Position numbers and translations under genes: made by a program
The notes under the pieces: model-generated
What the model saw: only the letters and a program-made list of their open reading frames with translations
Told to the model about the DNA's origin: nothing
Databases searched by the model: none
DNA from: Kribbella capetownensis
Lineage (GTDB): Bacteria; Actinomycetota; Actinomycetes; Propionibacteriales; Kribbellaceae
Direction of reading: 5' to 3'
Length of the DNA stretch: 64,000 nucleotides
NCBI RefSeq assembly: GCF_004331485.1
Contig: NZ_SJKD01000007.1
Coordinates: 310,001-374,000, forward strand
In this document: in pieces, positions 8,932 through 18,800 of the stretch
How positions within the stretch are numbered: position 1 is the first letter of the stretch
How the letters are laid out: every line of letters starts with the position of its first letter

Positions 8932-9389
8932 CCGGTCCTCCGGTACAGATCGATCGGGGCCGAGCTCTCGATCGTGACGGTCTTCGACCCGGGCAGCCCG
9001 ATCAGGCCCAGGCCGTCGTACGAGACCTGGCAGGTGATGCTGACGGTGATGGTCCCGCCGGACACGAAGTTCCCGCTCAGGGTGGCGTTCTGGCACTGAC
9101 CGACGTCCTGCAACTGGGCGTCGGCGGTGTCGACGGCGGTGGCTTGGGCAGCCGCCTCCGTCCGCTCCAGGCTGGCCGCGCGGACCGCGTCCCGGCTGGC
9201 CGCCTCGATGTCGCCGCGGACCGCGACGTACCGGCCGCCGGCCACGACGAGCATCATGAAGGCCATCATCACCGGTGCGAGCAGCACGATCTCCACCGCC
9301 ATCGAACCGCGGTCGGTCCGGCGACGGCGGCGACGACCGGAGACACGGCTAAGAGTTCTCGGACGCCCTCTCAGGTCAGTTGTCCGCAC
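8928..9389 (-). CDS. TadE-like pilus assembly protein (second)
   Basis: A 153-aa TadE-family protein. A basic N-terminus is followed by DRGSMAVEIVLLAPVMMAFMML, the characteristic TadE membrane helix with Glu at +5 after Gly. The post-helix region is rich in Ala/Arg (AASRDAVRAAS). The mature domain has a pair of Cys (QCQNATL and ITCQVS) that may form a disulfide outside the cell. The GTG start lies inside the end of the preceding TadE gene, a 14-base overlap, so the two are coupled. It is one of two tandem TadE-like proteins and probably partners with the other as minor pilins. Confidence 0.85.
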   Translation of the reverse strand: MRTTDLRGRPRTLSRVSGRRRRRRTDRGSMAVEIVLLAPVMMAFMMLVVAGGRYVAVRGDIEAASRDAVRAASLERTEAAAQATAVDTADAQLQDVGQCQNATLSGNFVSGGTITVSITCQVSYDGLGLIGLPGSKTVTIESSAPIDLYRRTG

Positions 9390-9804
9390 GGAACTCCTCC
9401 AGTGGGCCTTGCACGACCTGGGTGACGGTCGGTGGATCGAGGAACGGCGTGATCTTCTGCGCGTGCCCGGTGACCTCGACCCGCACCTGATCGGCGCCGA
9501 CCGGTGTCACCGTCACCTGCGCGTCCTCCAGGATTCCCTGGCCGATGTGGTCGGTGTAGGCGCGGCCGGCTGCCTCCGCCTTGCCCCGGTCGAGCGAGGT
9601 CCGGGCCACCCGGGCCGCCTCCCGCGCCGCGGCCGAGGCCGCCTGGTTGCCCAGGTAGATCAGCGAGAACTGGATGGTCAGGAAGATCGCCAGCATCAGG
9701 ATCGGCGCGTACAGAACCAGCTCGACGCTGCTCGCGCCGCGCTCGTCCCGCCGTGCACGGGTGCACCTGCCCCGGATCGCCCGGGCCCACCGCCGAACCG
9801 TCAT
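9376..9804 (-). CDS. TadE-like pilus assembly protein (first)
   Basis: A 142-aa TadE-family minor pilin. The N-terminus is basic, then RGASSVELVLYAPILMLAIF marks the prepilin-type cleavage region (Gly before AxxxE) and the TM helix. AASAAAREAARVART follows, the Ala/Arg-rich stretch typical of TadE. The C-terminal half is a small beta-prone domain. It lies 9 bases after the Flp pilin stop in the same operon. No Cys pair is present, unlike the next TadE-like protein, so the two copies have diverged. Confidence 0.86.
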   Translation of the reverse strand: MTVRRWARAIRGRCTRARRDERGASSVELVLYAPILMLAIFLTIQFSLIYLGNQAASAAAREAARVARTSLDRGKAEAAGRAYTDHIGQGILEDAQVTVTPVGADQVRVEVTGHAQKITPFLDPPTVTQVVQGPLEEFRADN

Positions 9805-9813
9805 CGCCGTCGG

Positions 9814-10023
9814 TCAGCCCAGGTCCAGGCTGTCGGCCTTTTTGGTCAGCTTGTCCAGGATGATCTTGCCGACGGCCAGCGCGACACCGATCAGCAGCGC
9901 CGAGATCAGCACCCACTCCAGCGCCGAGGCACCACCCTCGAGCCGGCGGGCACGCTGGATGCGCGCGGCGATGAAGACCCGCATGAACATGACGGTCGGG
10001 TTGTTGGGGTTGAACATCATCAT
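9814..10023 (-). CDS. Flp-type pilin subunit
   Basis: A 69-aa protein, probably the major pilin of the Tad pilus. A long hydrophilic leader (about 32 residues) ends in RRLEGG, followed by ASALEW and a 20-residue hydrophobic helix. This matches the Flp processing pattern G^xxxxE(Y), but with Trp where most Flp pilins have Tyr. The tail is short (LTKKADSLDLG), so the pilin is very small, as expected. Three ATG codons stand in a row at 10023-10015; the first sits behind a strong GAGGAGGG ribosome site. The good ribosome site suits a highly expressed structural subunit. Confidence 0.85.
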   Translation of the reverse strand: MMMFNPNNPTVMFMRVFIAARIQRARRLEGGASALEWVLISALLIGVALAVGKIILDKLTKKADSLDLG

Positions 10024-10026
10024 TTT

Positions 10027-10034
10027 CCCTCCTC
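10027..10034 (-). promoter_or_regulatory. Strong ribosome binding site of the Flp pilin
   Basis: On the minus strand the sequence GAGGAGGG lies three bases before the first ATG of the pilin (and six and nine before the next two). It is the strongest Shine-Dalgarno match in the Tad operon and decides the short 69-aa start over a longer frame. Confidence 0.75.
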
Positions 10035-10051
10035 GGGACCGGTGGGACGGT

Positions 10052-10969
10052 TCACAGTCCGACCACCCGGGCAACAGCTGGATACGTCAGGAAGAGCAGG
10101 AAGCCGACACAGAGCAACATCTGGGCCATCAACATGGACTGGGACCGCGCCTGGGCACGGCCTTCGGTGTCGGCCAGTTCGCGCCGGCGCATCGACACAG
10201 CACGGGCGACCAGCGAGTCGCGCACCTTGGCGCCGTCCTCGGCGACCAGGGCGAGTGCGGCCGACAGGTCACGTAGTTCGTCGATCGCGAGTTCGTCACC
10301 GAGCTCGCCGAGTGCCGCCCACGGGGTGACCCCCTGCAGCCTGGCGGTCTCCAACGTGTCCCGGATCCGGACGAACGCCCAGCCGTCGCTGATCCCGGAC
10401 GCCGACGACAACGCCTCCGGCACACCGCGGCCGCCGGCCAGGTTCATCGCGACCAGGTCGAGGAAGGCGCTGACCACATGGCGGAAGTCACGGCGCCGGT
10501 CCGCGGCCTTGGTCCGCAGCTGGAGTGTCGGCAGGATGGCACCGACCACCGCGCCGACGATCCCGAGCCAGATCGGCACGAAGCCCGGCAGGCCGGCGCC
10601 GACGATGCTCAGCGGAATCAGCATCACCGTCGGGGCGACGAAACCCACCACGGCGCCGACGAGGCTGGTGGCCAGATGCGTCTCCAGCGACCGGCCGGCG
10701 ATGCCCAGATCGGCCGACAGCGACACCGGCACCCGGATGCCTCGCGCCTCGAGCGCGCGGCGCATGCCGGAGCCCAGCCGCCGCATCCGCAGCGACTCCT
10801 CCTGGTGCCGCCGGTCGGCCGTGAGGCTGACCTCGTTGCGGTACCGGCGCATGTCCGCGTCGAGTTGCAAGAGGCCGGCCGCACCGCTGGGCGCGGAGTT
10901 GCCGACCAGACGGATCAGGACCAGCACACCGAGTCCGGCCAGAGCGCCGCCGAGCATGACGAGCGTCAT
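10052..10969 (-). CDS. tadC: TadC-type pilus inner-membrane platform protein
   Basis: A 305-aa GspF-domain membrane protein. TM helices lie near residues 4-22, about 100-145 (two) and 280-300, with the cytoplasmic GspF helical domain between (DLVAMNLAGGRGVPEALSSA, EDGAKVRDSLVARA). It forms the base of the pilus machine with TadB and contacts the TadA ATPase. The ATG at 10969 overlaps the TadB stop (ATGA) and has GGAGG upstream; the frame continuing to 11053 is only overlap. Next comes the pilin gene after a gap of about 28 bases. Length and order fit TadC. Confidence 0.88.
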   Translation of the reverse strand: MTLVMLGGALAGLGVLVLIRLVGNSAPSGAAGLLQLDADMRRYRNEVSLTADRRHQEESLRMRRLGSGMRRALEARGIRVPVSLSADLGIAGRSLETHLATSLVGAVVGFVAPTVMLIPLSIVGAGLPGFVPIWLGIVGAVVGAILPTLQLRTKAADRRRDFRHVVSAFLDLVAMNLAGGRGVPEALSSASGISDGWAFVRIRDTLETARLQGVTPWAALGELGDELAIDELRDLSAALALVAEDGAKVRDSLVARAVSMRRRELADTEGRAQARSQSMLMAQMLLCVGFLLFLTYPAVARVVGL

Positions 10970-11850
10970 CCGCGACCACCTCCGTCCGGCACCCGGTCCC
11001 TGGCATGCAGGAAGCGTTGCGGTGTCTCGAAGCTGGCCAGCCGGCGCAGCCACAGGAAGCCGACCGCGAACAACCCGAGGATCGTCATCAGCACGAGCTG
11101 ACCCAGTGCCGTCGAGTACGGCTCGACGTACTTGCGGTTGAACAGCGACAGGCCGAGCACGAACGCCACGGTCACGACCATGACGATCTGCACACTGCGC
11201 CGAGTACTACGGCGGCCGGCGTTGACCCGCTGCCGCATCTCGACGGCGGCACGGGCCGACTCCGACAACGAGCTCAGTACGTCGCGCAGGCCCGGGCCGC
11301 GCAGACGCGCGTTCAGGATCAGCGCGGCGACGATGAGGTCGACACTGGAGTCGTTCATCTCGTCGGCGAACCTTTGCAACGCCTGCGGTAGTGGCACACG
11401 CACCCTGAGACGGTCCGCGAGTGCGGTCAGTTCCGTCTGGATCGCGGGAGATGCCGCGTACGCCGTCGCCGGGATCGCCTGCTCGAGGCCGACGGCTCCG
11501 GCCACGGTGTCACGCAGGGACTCCGTCCAGGCCGCCAATCCCTCCAGCCGCGCGATCGCCTTCGACTCCGCCGCCGCGCCACCGAACAGGGCCGGCCAGG
11601 CGAACGCCAGCGCCCCGGTCGCCGCGGCGGCGACGGGCCACTGGGTCAGCAACAGCACCAGCAGCGCCGCACCGACCGCGATCGGGAGCCGCGTGCCCGC
11701 GGTCCGCAGATGGGTGACGATCGACGACGGCCCCCGCATCACCTCGGGTCCGGTCTGCGGGATCAGCGCCCAGACGAGCATCAGGATCGCGCCGCCGATG
11801 ACCGCACCCAGCAGCACGATCAGCATCAGGTCCAGGGACGGGACGGTCAC
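10966..11850 (-). CDS. tadB: TadB-type pilus inner-membrane platform protein
   Basis: A 294-aa membrane protein with a GspF domain. Hydrophobic stretches lie near residues 6-30, 55-90, 225-245 and 258-280. The central EGLAAWTESLRDTVAGAVGLEQAI region is the typical GspF helix motif of TadB. The GTG at 11850 overlaps the TadA stop (GTGA) and gives a membrane-like N-terminus (MTVPSLDLMLIVLL). It partners with TadC as the platform of the Tad secretion system. Operon position directly after tadA is the standard Tad order. Confidence 0.88.
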   Translation of the reverse strand: MTVPSLDLMLIVLLGAVIGGAILMLVWALIPQTGPEVMRGPSSIVTHLRTAGTRLPIAVGAALLVLLLTQWPVAAAATGALAFAWPALFGGAAAESKAIARLEGLAAWTESLRDTVAGAVGLEQAIPATAYAASPAIQTELTALADRLRVRVPLPQALQRFADEMNDSSVDLIVAALILNARLRGPGLRDVLSSLSESARAAVEMRQRVNAGRRSTRRSVQIVMVVTVAFVLGLSLFNRKYVEPYSTALGQLVLMTILGLFAVGFLWLRRLASFETPQRFLHARDRVPDGGGRG

Positions 11851-13154
11851 GACGCCCACCCAGCCGGAGCGCTCGCTTGGTACCCGGCCGCTTGGAGCTC
11901 GGCCAGGCAACTGATCGGCGCGGCCGGCTGGACCATGCCGTCGGGCCCGGCCTGGAAGATCTCGCTGGACAGCACCCGGCCGTCCACGCCGTTGACCTCG
12001 CGGACCGAGGTGATGATCCGGCGCAGCCCGCCACCGGAGGAGAAGTCGTTGCGTCGTTCAACGAACACGACGAAGTCGATCGCGCCCGCGATCAGCATCA
12101 TGGTGGCATCGGCCGGCAGCCGCTCGGCCGACTGGATCGCGTAGGTGCAGATGCGGTTGAACACCTCGAGCGACGAGTTCGCGTGGATGGTCGACAGCGA
12201 GCCGTCGTTGCCCTGGCTCATCGCGTTCAGCATGGTGACGATCTCGTCGCCGAGCACCTCGCCGACGATCACCCGGCTCGGGTTCATTCGCAGCGAACGG
12301 CGGACCAGCTCGGCCATCACGATGGCGCCCTGGCCCTCGCTGTTCGGCAGCCGCTCCTCGGTCGCCAGCACGTTCGGGTGCAGGTCCTCGAACTCGCCGA
12401 GGCCCAGCTCCAGCGAGCGCTCGACCGTGATCAGGCGCTCGTCCGGCGGGATCTCGTTGGCCAGCGCCCGCAGCAGCGTCGTCTTCCCGGCGTTCGTGGC
12501 GCCCGCGATCATGATGTTCTTGCGGGCCGCGACGGCGGCGGACAGGAACGACGCCAGGTCCGGAGTCATCGTGCCGTACTCGATCAGCATCTCCAGCGAC
12601 ACCCGGGTCAGCCGGGCGCGACGGATCGAGACCGACGGGCGGGGGCAGACACCCATCAGCGCCGACAACCGGCTGCCGTCGGGCAGCCGCAGGTCGAGCT
12701 GCGGGTTGGCCGAGTCGAACGGCCGGCTGGCCAGGCCGGAGTACGCCGCCAGCGTCTGGATCAGCTCGACCAGCTCGTCGTCGGACTCGGCGACCGGATC
12801 GCCCAGCTCCTCACGGCCGTCGGCGAACCCGATGAAGACCCGGTCGCAGCCGTTGATGTCGATGTTCTCCACCATCGGGTCGTCGAGCAGCGGCTGCAGC
12901 CGGCCGACGCCGAACAGTGCGGCATGGATGCCGTCGGCAAGGTCATGCTCCTCGGACGCACCCGGTGGGGTCCGGCCGGCGGCGATCTCGGCCCGGGCGT
13001 GCGTCTCCAGCACCCGGCCGACAACCGCGCGCGCGAACTGGCGCTCGTCCTCCGCGGACATCTGCGGCAGGCCGTTGGCGGCGTCCTCGCGGCGCTGCCG
13101 GGCCAGGACCTCGGCGACCTCTTCGCGGAGGCGGCGTACCAGCGACTGGTCCAT
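11847..13154 (-). CDS. tadA: TadA/CpaF-type pilus assembly ATPase
   Basis: A 435-aa cytoplasmic secretion ATPase of the GspE/VirB11 superfamily that powers pilin extrusion. Walker A is GATNAGKT at roughly residues 220-227, followed by the Asp box (ERSLELGL), Walker B region (RVIVGEVLGDE) and His box (STIHANS). An N-terminal helical domain covers about the first 100 residues. The ATG shares one base with the stop of the CpaE-like gene (TGATG). This is the best-conserved marker of the locus and, with TadB/TadC and the pilin, identifies a Tad/Flp pilus. No secretin is expected in a Gram-positive cell. Confidence 0.94.
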   Translation of the reverse strand: MDQSLVRRLREEVAEVLARQRREDAANGLPQMSAEDERQFARAVVGRVLETHARAEIAAGRTPPGASEEHDLADGIHAALFGVGRLQPLLDDPMVENIDINGCDRVFIGFADGREELGDPVAESDDELVELIQTLAAYSGLASRPFDSANPQLDLRLPDGSRLSALMGVCPRPSVSIRRARLTRVSLEMLIEYGTMTPDLASFLSAAVAARKNIMIAGATNAGKTTLLRALANEIPPDERLITVERSLELGLGEFEDLHPNVLATEERLPNSEGQGAIVMAELVRRSLRMNPSRVIVGEVLGDEIVTMLNAMSQGNDGSLSTIHANSSLEVFNRICTYAIQSAERLPADATMMLIAGAIDFVVFVERRNDFSSGGGLRRIITSVREVNGVDGRVLSSEIFQAGPDGMVQPAAPISCLAELQAAGYQASAPAGWAS

Positions 13155-13954
13155 CAGGCGACACCCCATTCCGCGTTCTGTGGCGTCGGCGCCGGGCGGC
13201 CCAGCCGGTGCAGCCGCTCGGCCACCTCGGCACCCGACCGCACCAGCAGCGACTTGCGGGCCCGGTGGCCGTCGCCCAGCCGGATGGCCTCGGCGGCCTT
13301 CTCGTCCTCGGCGATGATGCCCAGCACGGAGACCGGCAACCGCGAGCGCTCCAGGATCGACTGCACGTCCCCGGTCACCCGGCCGTCGCGGTACGACGCG
13401 ACCAGAGCGACGCCCACCGGGACCGCCTCGTACTGGCCGAACTGGAGCACGTCGGCGAAGCTGTGCAGCCGCTCCCGCAGGTGCGCGAGCCCCTCGACCG
13501 TCGGACGGGCCACGATCAGTACGGCGTCCGCGTTCTGCAGCACCGGCACGGTCGCGGAGCCCGGCATCAGCCGGCCGCAGTCCGCGATCACGTCGCGGCC
13601 CTCGGGGTCCGAGCGCAGCAGTCGGGCCAGGTGCAACCAGGCCGGGCCGAGGCCTTGCACCTGGCTCGGCGACGTCACGCCGGTCAGCACCTGCAGGCCG
13701 CCGGAGACGCGCTGCACGTGGTCGGTCAGCAGCGCCTCGCCGCTACCCCGGCGGACGCCGGCGCCCAGCGACAGCAGGCCCCGATCCGGGTCGAGCGGCG
13801 CACCCGCCTCGTCCCGGTACCGCAGTGCGACATCGCCTCCGGCCGGGTCGAGGTCCGCCAGCACCGGCTCCACCGGCCACGCGCCGGCCAGCACCACAGA
13901 CGTCGTGGTCACCCCCGGCGAGCCCTTCGCCGAGGCGATGACGTACAAGCCCAT
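13154..13954 (-). CDS. CpaE/TadZ-like MinD-family protein with degenerate P-loop
   Basis: A 266-aa protein of the MinD/ParA fold. The N-terminus reads MGLYVIASAKGSPGVTTT. The deviant Walker A of MinD proteins is KGGxGKT[ST]; here the second Lys is Val. Downstream, VLADLDPAGGDVALRY matches the switch region, and DVIADCGRLMPG the Walker B area. In Tad systems CpaE/TadZ positions the machine at the cell pole. Loss of the P-loop Lys suggests weak or no ATP hydrolysis, a scaffold-like role. It is tightly packed between the SAF protein and TadA, sharing the operon. Confidence 0.82.
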   Translation of the reverse strand: MGLYVIASAKGSPGVTTTSVVLAGAWPVEPVLADLDPAGGDVALRYRDEAGAPLDPDRGLLSLGAGVRRGSGEALLTDHVQRVSGGLQVLTGVTSPSQVQGLGPAWLHLARLLRSDPEGRDVIADCGRLMPGSATVPVLQNADAVLIVARPTVEGLAHLRERLHSFADVLQFGQYEAVPVGVALVASYRDGRVTGDVQSILERSRLPVSVLGIIAEDEKAAEAIRLGDGHRARKSLLVRSGAEVAERLHRLGRPAPTPQNAEWGVA

Positions 13955-14668
13955 CTACTTGTCTCCCAGTGACGTGCCGCTCTTCAGCAGCGCGACCGCG
14001 ATCCGGTTGTTGCCTGAGGCATCGGTGATCTTCGTGACGTCGGCCCGGTCGACCAGCATCGTCGCGGTCTGCGCGTCGGCAGTGTCCTTGCCCAGGCCAC
14101 TGCCCTCGTCGGCGGACTGCGGCGAGTCCAGCACGACGGCGTCGCCCAGCTCGGTCGCCGGCGTGTTGCCCTGGCCGATCTTGATCAGCCGGACCTCGTC
14201 GCCGGGCATCAGCCCGGTGGCCGGCACCCGGCCGTCGAGCAGCACGACGCCGACCGCGGCTTTGTCGTCGGAGATCGGGGAGGACCTGGTGGTCTGCAAT
14301 CCGTCGAGCAACTGGCCCTTGACCAGGTTGACCTTGGCGTACCTGCCGAGGATCTTGTCGACGTCGTCGGCCGGGATCAGGTTCAGGTTGTCACCGGACA
14401 CCCGGGTCTGGGCCAGGTCCTCCTTGGTGATCTTCGAGCCGACGCTGACGTCGCGCGCCACCTGCACCACCGCGACCCGTTCGTCCATCCGGACCGCGAG
14501 CACACCGGCGATCAGCGCGCCGCCGACGATCAGCAGAGCCGCGAGCGCTGCGAGCGTCGGCCGGCGCCGTTTGGACGCGGTCGGCAGTCTTCCGCCCGGA
14601 CTACGGTTCGAGGCTCGGTTGGCACGCTGGCGCTGCCGGTCGACCATCTCGGTGCCGGTGGTGGACAT
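13955..14668 (-). CDS. CpaB/RcpC-like SAF domain protein
   Basis: A 237-aa protein with a basic cytoplasmic N-terminus, one TM helix (LAALAALLIVGGALIAGVLAV, about residues 39-59) and an extracytoplasmic SAF domain (about 67-130: VQVARDVSVGSKITKEDL, VNLVKGQLL). In Tad systems CpaB/RcpC is a wall-side accessory of the pilus. It is the first gene of the minus-strand Tad operon, and its stop abuts the next start. ATG at 14668 is taken; an ATG at 14647 is possible. The promoter of the operon should lie in the 190-base gap upstream, shared with a divergent gene. Confidence 0.82.
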   Translation of the reverse strand: MSTTGTEMVDRQRQRANRASNRSPGGRLPTASKRRRPTLAALAALLIVGGALIAGVLAVRMDERVAVVQVARDVSVGSKITKEDLAQTRVSGDNLNLIPADDVDKILGRYAKVNLVKGQLLDGLQTTRSSPISDDKAAVGVVLLDGRVPATGLMPGDEVRLIKIGQGNTPATELGDAVVLDSPQSADEGSGLGKDTADAQTATMLVDRADVTKITDASGNNRIAVALLKSGTSLGDK

Positions 14669-14858
14669 CTGCCCTACTTCCTTCTGGATCCTTCGCGGGC
14701 CGTTCCGGCACCGGATTCGGCGCTAAGCCCTCGTCTGGCAGCCTCTGACCTTACCGTCTGTCCGGGGTCATCTCGCACCGGACCCGAGGTCCCGAAACGG
14801 GCACCCTCAGCACCCTTGATCTTACTCTCCGTCATCGATTTTCGGGGTCATCCGGACG

Positions 14859-15830
14859 GTGGACCCGCGCGATGATCGAATGGCCGGTATGGCGGATCGC
14901 GTGGAGCAACGCATCGCGGCGGGACGCGCTGCCCGCGCGGAGCTGCAGCCGCTGAGCGAGACGATCCACCGGCTGCAGCGCCGAATGGACAACCTGTACG
15001 GCGAGACCAGGCACTGGGACAAGAAAGTTGCCCACGGCTACGACCAGTTGGACCGGCTGGAACGGAAGACCGGATCCTGGCTCGGATCACTGTTCGGCCG
15101 CGGCCAGGAACAGCAACTCGAGGACCTCCGCGCGGAGCTCTACGAGGCCGAGGACCGGTACGACGACGCCCGCCGCCGGTTCGAGGAGACGCGCACCGAA
15201 CTGGACGACGCGCGAGCCCGGCACGACGACCTGCAGCTGGTCGCCGACGACTACGTGGCCGCGCTGGACGACAAGGAATCCGGCCTACTCACGGCCGGGG
15301 ACGACACCGCCGACCGCCTGCGTGTGATCGGCACCGAACTCGAGGACCTCGCCGTACGCCTGCGTGAGACCGACGACCTGCTCACCAGCGTCGGGTGGTC
15401 GGATCGCGCCCTGGACACCCTCGAGTTCCTGGTGGGCCGGGCGACGGTGGCGGCCGCGAGCGACCTGGCAGGCGGCGGAATCTTGTCCGGCAAGGCGAAG
15501 TTCGACGAACTGCAGGCTGTTGACGGCGCCGCGGCGTACGCCGATCGCTGCGTGCTGAAGCTGAGCGACGAGCTCCGGACGTACGGCGAACGCCGGCCAC
15601 TGCGATCCGGGCAGCCGCTGGACGCCGGCGCTCGCCTGCTTGACGTCTGGCTGGATCGCCCTGGTCTCGACGTGAAGGCTTTCGTCCTCGTACTGCAGAC
15701 GCGCAAGCAGATCCCCCGCACCCGAGACGTGGTGCGCCAGGTGGCCGACGACCTCGCGGTCCGCCGGACCGAGATCCTCGCCGAGACCGACGCGCTCACC
15801 GCCGAACGGACCGCCCTGCTGTCCGGCTGA
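14859..15830 (+). CDS. Coiled-coil protein of unknown function
   Basis: A 323-aa soluble protein rich in Glu, Arg and Ala heptads. Long coiled coil covers roughly residues 20-60 and 85-140 (EQQLEDLRAELYEAEDRYDDARRRFEETR). A second helical domain follows around 215-320. There is no signal peptide, TM helix or enzyme motif. It stands alone between the divergent Tad operon and the T7SS-type ATPase gene, 64 bases upstream of the latter. Start uncertain: GTG 14859, ATG 14880 or ATG 14889 are all in frame with weak ribosome sites. It might belong to the T7SS cluster as a cytoplasmic helper, but that is only positional. Confidence 0.7.
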   Translation: MDPRDDRMAGMADRVEQRIAAGRAARAELQPLSETIHRLQRRMDNLYGETRHWDKKVAHGYDQLDRLERKTGSWLGSLFGRGQEQQLEDLRAELYEAEDRYDDARRRFEETRTELDDARARHDDLQLVADDYVAALDDKESGLLTAGDDTADRLRVIGTELEDLAVRLRETDDLLTSVGWSDRALDTLEFLVGRATVAAASDLAGGGILSGKAKFDELQAVDGAAAYADRCVLKLSDELRTYGERRPLRSGQPLDAGARLLDVWLDRPGLDVKAFVLVLQTRKQIPRTRDVVRQVADDLAVRRTEILAETDALTAERTALLSG

Positions 15831-15894
15831 ACCCGCGCCCCCTGCACGGTCCTAGACTGCGGAGGTTCGAGAGGCCGATGAGGGAGCCCTGACA

Positions 15895-18800
15895 GTGCTG
15901 CTGTTCCTGACCGCCGTAGACGCCCGGACCGGTGTGGCCCGGGACCTCACCATCGACGCCGAGGACGACACCACCATCGGCGACCTGGCGGGAGCCCTGG
16001 CGAACAACTACGCCGGACCCACGCCCGACGCAGCGGACGCCTCCGTCCGGCTGCTGCGGAGCGCGCCGAGCATCACCGGCGAATCGGGTCCGGGGGCACC
16101 AGGTTTGTTCCTCCGCGGCGTACGCCTGCCGGACGACACCGTCCTGAAGTCCTCCGCGGTGCGGCACGGAGCAGTGATCGGCGTCGGCGGACCGGTCGCC
16201 GACCCCAGCATCGAGCCGGCCGGTGCGGTCGATCTGCGTTGCACCGGCGGCGAGGGATCCGGGCTCGTCCACCGCCTCAGCGTCGGCTCGTACCAACTCG
16301 GCCTGGAGCATTCGGCACTTCCGCTGGTCCCGGACTCTCCCGAGGTCGCCGTCTACCTCGACGTCGACGTGTACGGCGAAGTCCGGATCAGGCCTGCGGC
16401 GACCGACTTCGGCACCATCCCCGCACCGGAACGGCGGGTCCCACTGGACGGACCGATCATCGTCGGCGACCAGCTCCCGGAGCCGCCCAAGCGGCGCTGG
16501 TGGCAGCGCAAGAAGCAGTCGATGGAGAGCCTCAGCACGTCGCGGGACACGATCAGCCCGGAGGACCCGCTGCCGTACCTGCGCCTCGACCGCGAGCCGG
16601 TGACCGCCGAGGTCGGGTGGGAGCCCGGGATGGTGCTCGGCATCGGCCGGCAGTACTTCGAGCTCACCACGGTCACCGCACCGGACGCCTCCCTGGTGCC
16701 GTCGAGCGACGGCGCCACGATGGACTACAACCGGCCGCCGCGGCTGCTGCCCAAGGTCCGCAAGACGGAGTTCTCCCTGCCCGGGGTGCCACACCGGCCG
16801 GACAAGATGCCGATCCCGATCCTGGTGGTCTTCGCCCCACTGCTCATGAGTGGCGCGTCGTACCTGTTCACGCATTCGCCGTACACGCTGCTGTTCGCGG
16901 CGATGTCGCCGCTGATGATGATCGCGAACTTCACCAGTTCCCGGCGGATGCAGAAGACGCAGTACATCCGTCAGCTGGCCGAGTACCACGACCGCCTGCG
17001 CAAGGTGGAGCAGGACGCGTTCGACAGCCTGGTCGAGGAGCGCGGCGCCCGGCGCCGCGACTGCCCCGACCCGGCATCGCTGCTGCTGTTCGCGAACGGG
17101 CCGCGGGCGCGGCTCTGGGAGCGCCGGCCGCAGGACCCCGACTGGCTGGTGGTGCGGATCGGTACGGCCGACGTACCGAGCGCCGTGACCGTCAAGGATC
17201 CGTCCCGGATGCAGCACGAGGGACCGATGCACTGGACCGCTCCCGACGTACCGGCCGTCGTGCCGCTGGCCAAGACCGGTGTGGTCGGCATCGCCGGATC
17301 GGCCGACATGCGGCGGGCGGTGGCGCGATCGATCGTGATCCAGCTGGCCACCATGCACAGCCCGGCGAACCTGCGGATGGCGGTGATCACCACGCCGGGC
17401 CAGCGCGAGAACTGGACCTGGTCACCGTGGCTGCCGCACCTGCGCCGCCGCGACAGCACGCTTGGGCTCGCGTCGGTGGCGACCGACACCGAGACGGCCG
17501 GACGCCGGGTGAACGAGCTGCTGGCCGAGATCGAGCAGCGCAAGGCCCTGGAGGAGCAGCAGATCCCGTACGGCGACCAGATCGTCGTCGTTCTGGACGG
17601 TGCGAACGAGCTGCGCCGCAACGGCGGCGTCGTCACCTTGCTGCGGCAGGGACCCCGCTACGGAATCTTCCTGATCTGTCTCGACGAGGACCAGCGCCAA
17701 CTCCCCGAGGAGTGCCGTGCGCTGGTGATCGGTACGACGGACGAGGTCAGCCTGGCCACCACCCAGGAGGCCACTCTGGAGGGCATCCAGCCCGACCTGG
17801 TGCCGATCAGCTGGTGCGACCGGCTGGCCCGCGCGCTGGCGCCGGTCCGCGACGCCACGGCCGACGGAGCCGCATCGTCGTTGCCGGATTCCTCCCGGCT
17901 GCTGGACGTCCTGCGGCTGAACGACCCGACCGGCGAGGACATCATCGGTCGCTGGGCGACCGGTGGCCGGACCACCCGTGCCGTGATCGGCGAGGGCATC
18001 GACGGGACCTTCAGCCTGGACATCCGCACCGACGGTCCGCACGGCCTGGTCGCCGGCACCACCGGTTCCGGTAAGTCCGAGCTGCTCCAGACCATCATCG
18101 CTTCGCTTGCCGTTGGCAACCGTCCGGACGAGTTCACCTTCGTCCTGGTGGACTACAAGGGTGGTGCGGCGTTCAAGGACTGCAAGCTGCTGCCGCACAC
18201 CGTCGGTATGGTCACCGACCTCGACGGCCACCTGACCACCCGCGCGCTGGAGTCGCTCGGCGCCGAACTGCGCCGACGCGAGCATCAGCTCGCGGACGCC
18301 GACGCCAAGGACATCGACGACTACCTGGCCGCCAAGGAAGCCGGCGACGCGCCGATGCCGCGGCTGTTGCTGGTCATCGACGAGTTCGCCGCCATGGTGT
18401 CGGAGCTGCCCGACTTCGTCGACGGCCTGGTCGACATCGCCCGGCGAGGCCGGTCCCTCGGCGTCCACCTGATCCTGGCCACGCAGCGTCCGTCCGGCGT
18501 CGTCTCGGCCGAGATCAAGTCGAACACCAACCTGCGGATCGCGCTGCGGGTCACCGACCAGCAGGACTCGTCCGACGTCATCGACGCCTCCGACGCGGCG
18601 CACATCTCCAAGTCGACGCCGGGCCGCGCGCTGGCCCGCCTCGGCCACTCGTCCCTGATCCCGTTCCAGTCCGCCCGCGTCGGCGGCCGCCCCCGCGGCG
18701 AACAGGTCCGCAGCGACGTCAACGTCCAGGCGTTCGACGTCATGTCGGCGGCCCGGGGACAGGCGCTGGCCGTCGTCGACGACGAGGACGACATGAGTAC

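Noticed and set aside
5662..9099. A 1145-codon plus-strand open frame opposite the Tad and LysM/BTAD genes
   Set aside because: It is antisense to clearly real, tightly overlapping genes and its product is low-complexity Arg/Gly/Gln-rich, as expected of a shadow frame in GC-rich DNA.
11877..14726. A 949-codon plus-strand frame opposite tadA, the CpaE-like gene and the SAF gene
   Set aside because: Same reason: it is composition-driven and has no recognisable domain, while the minus strand encodes a canonical secretion ATPase.
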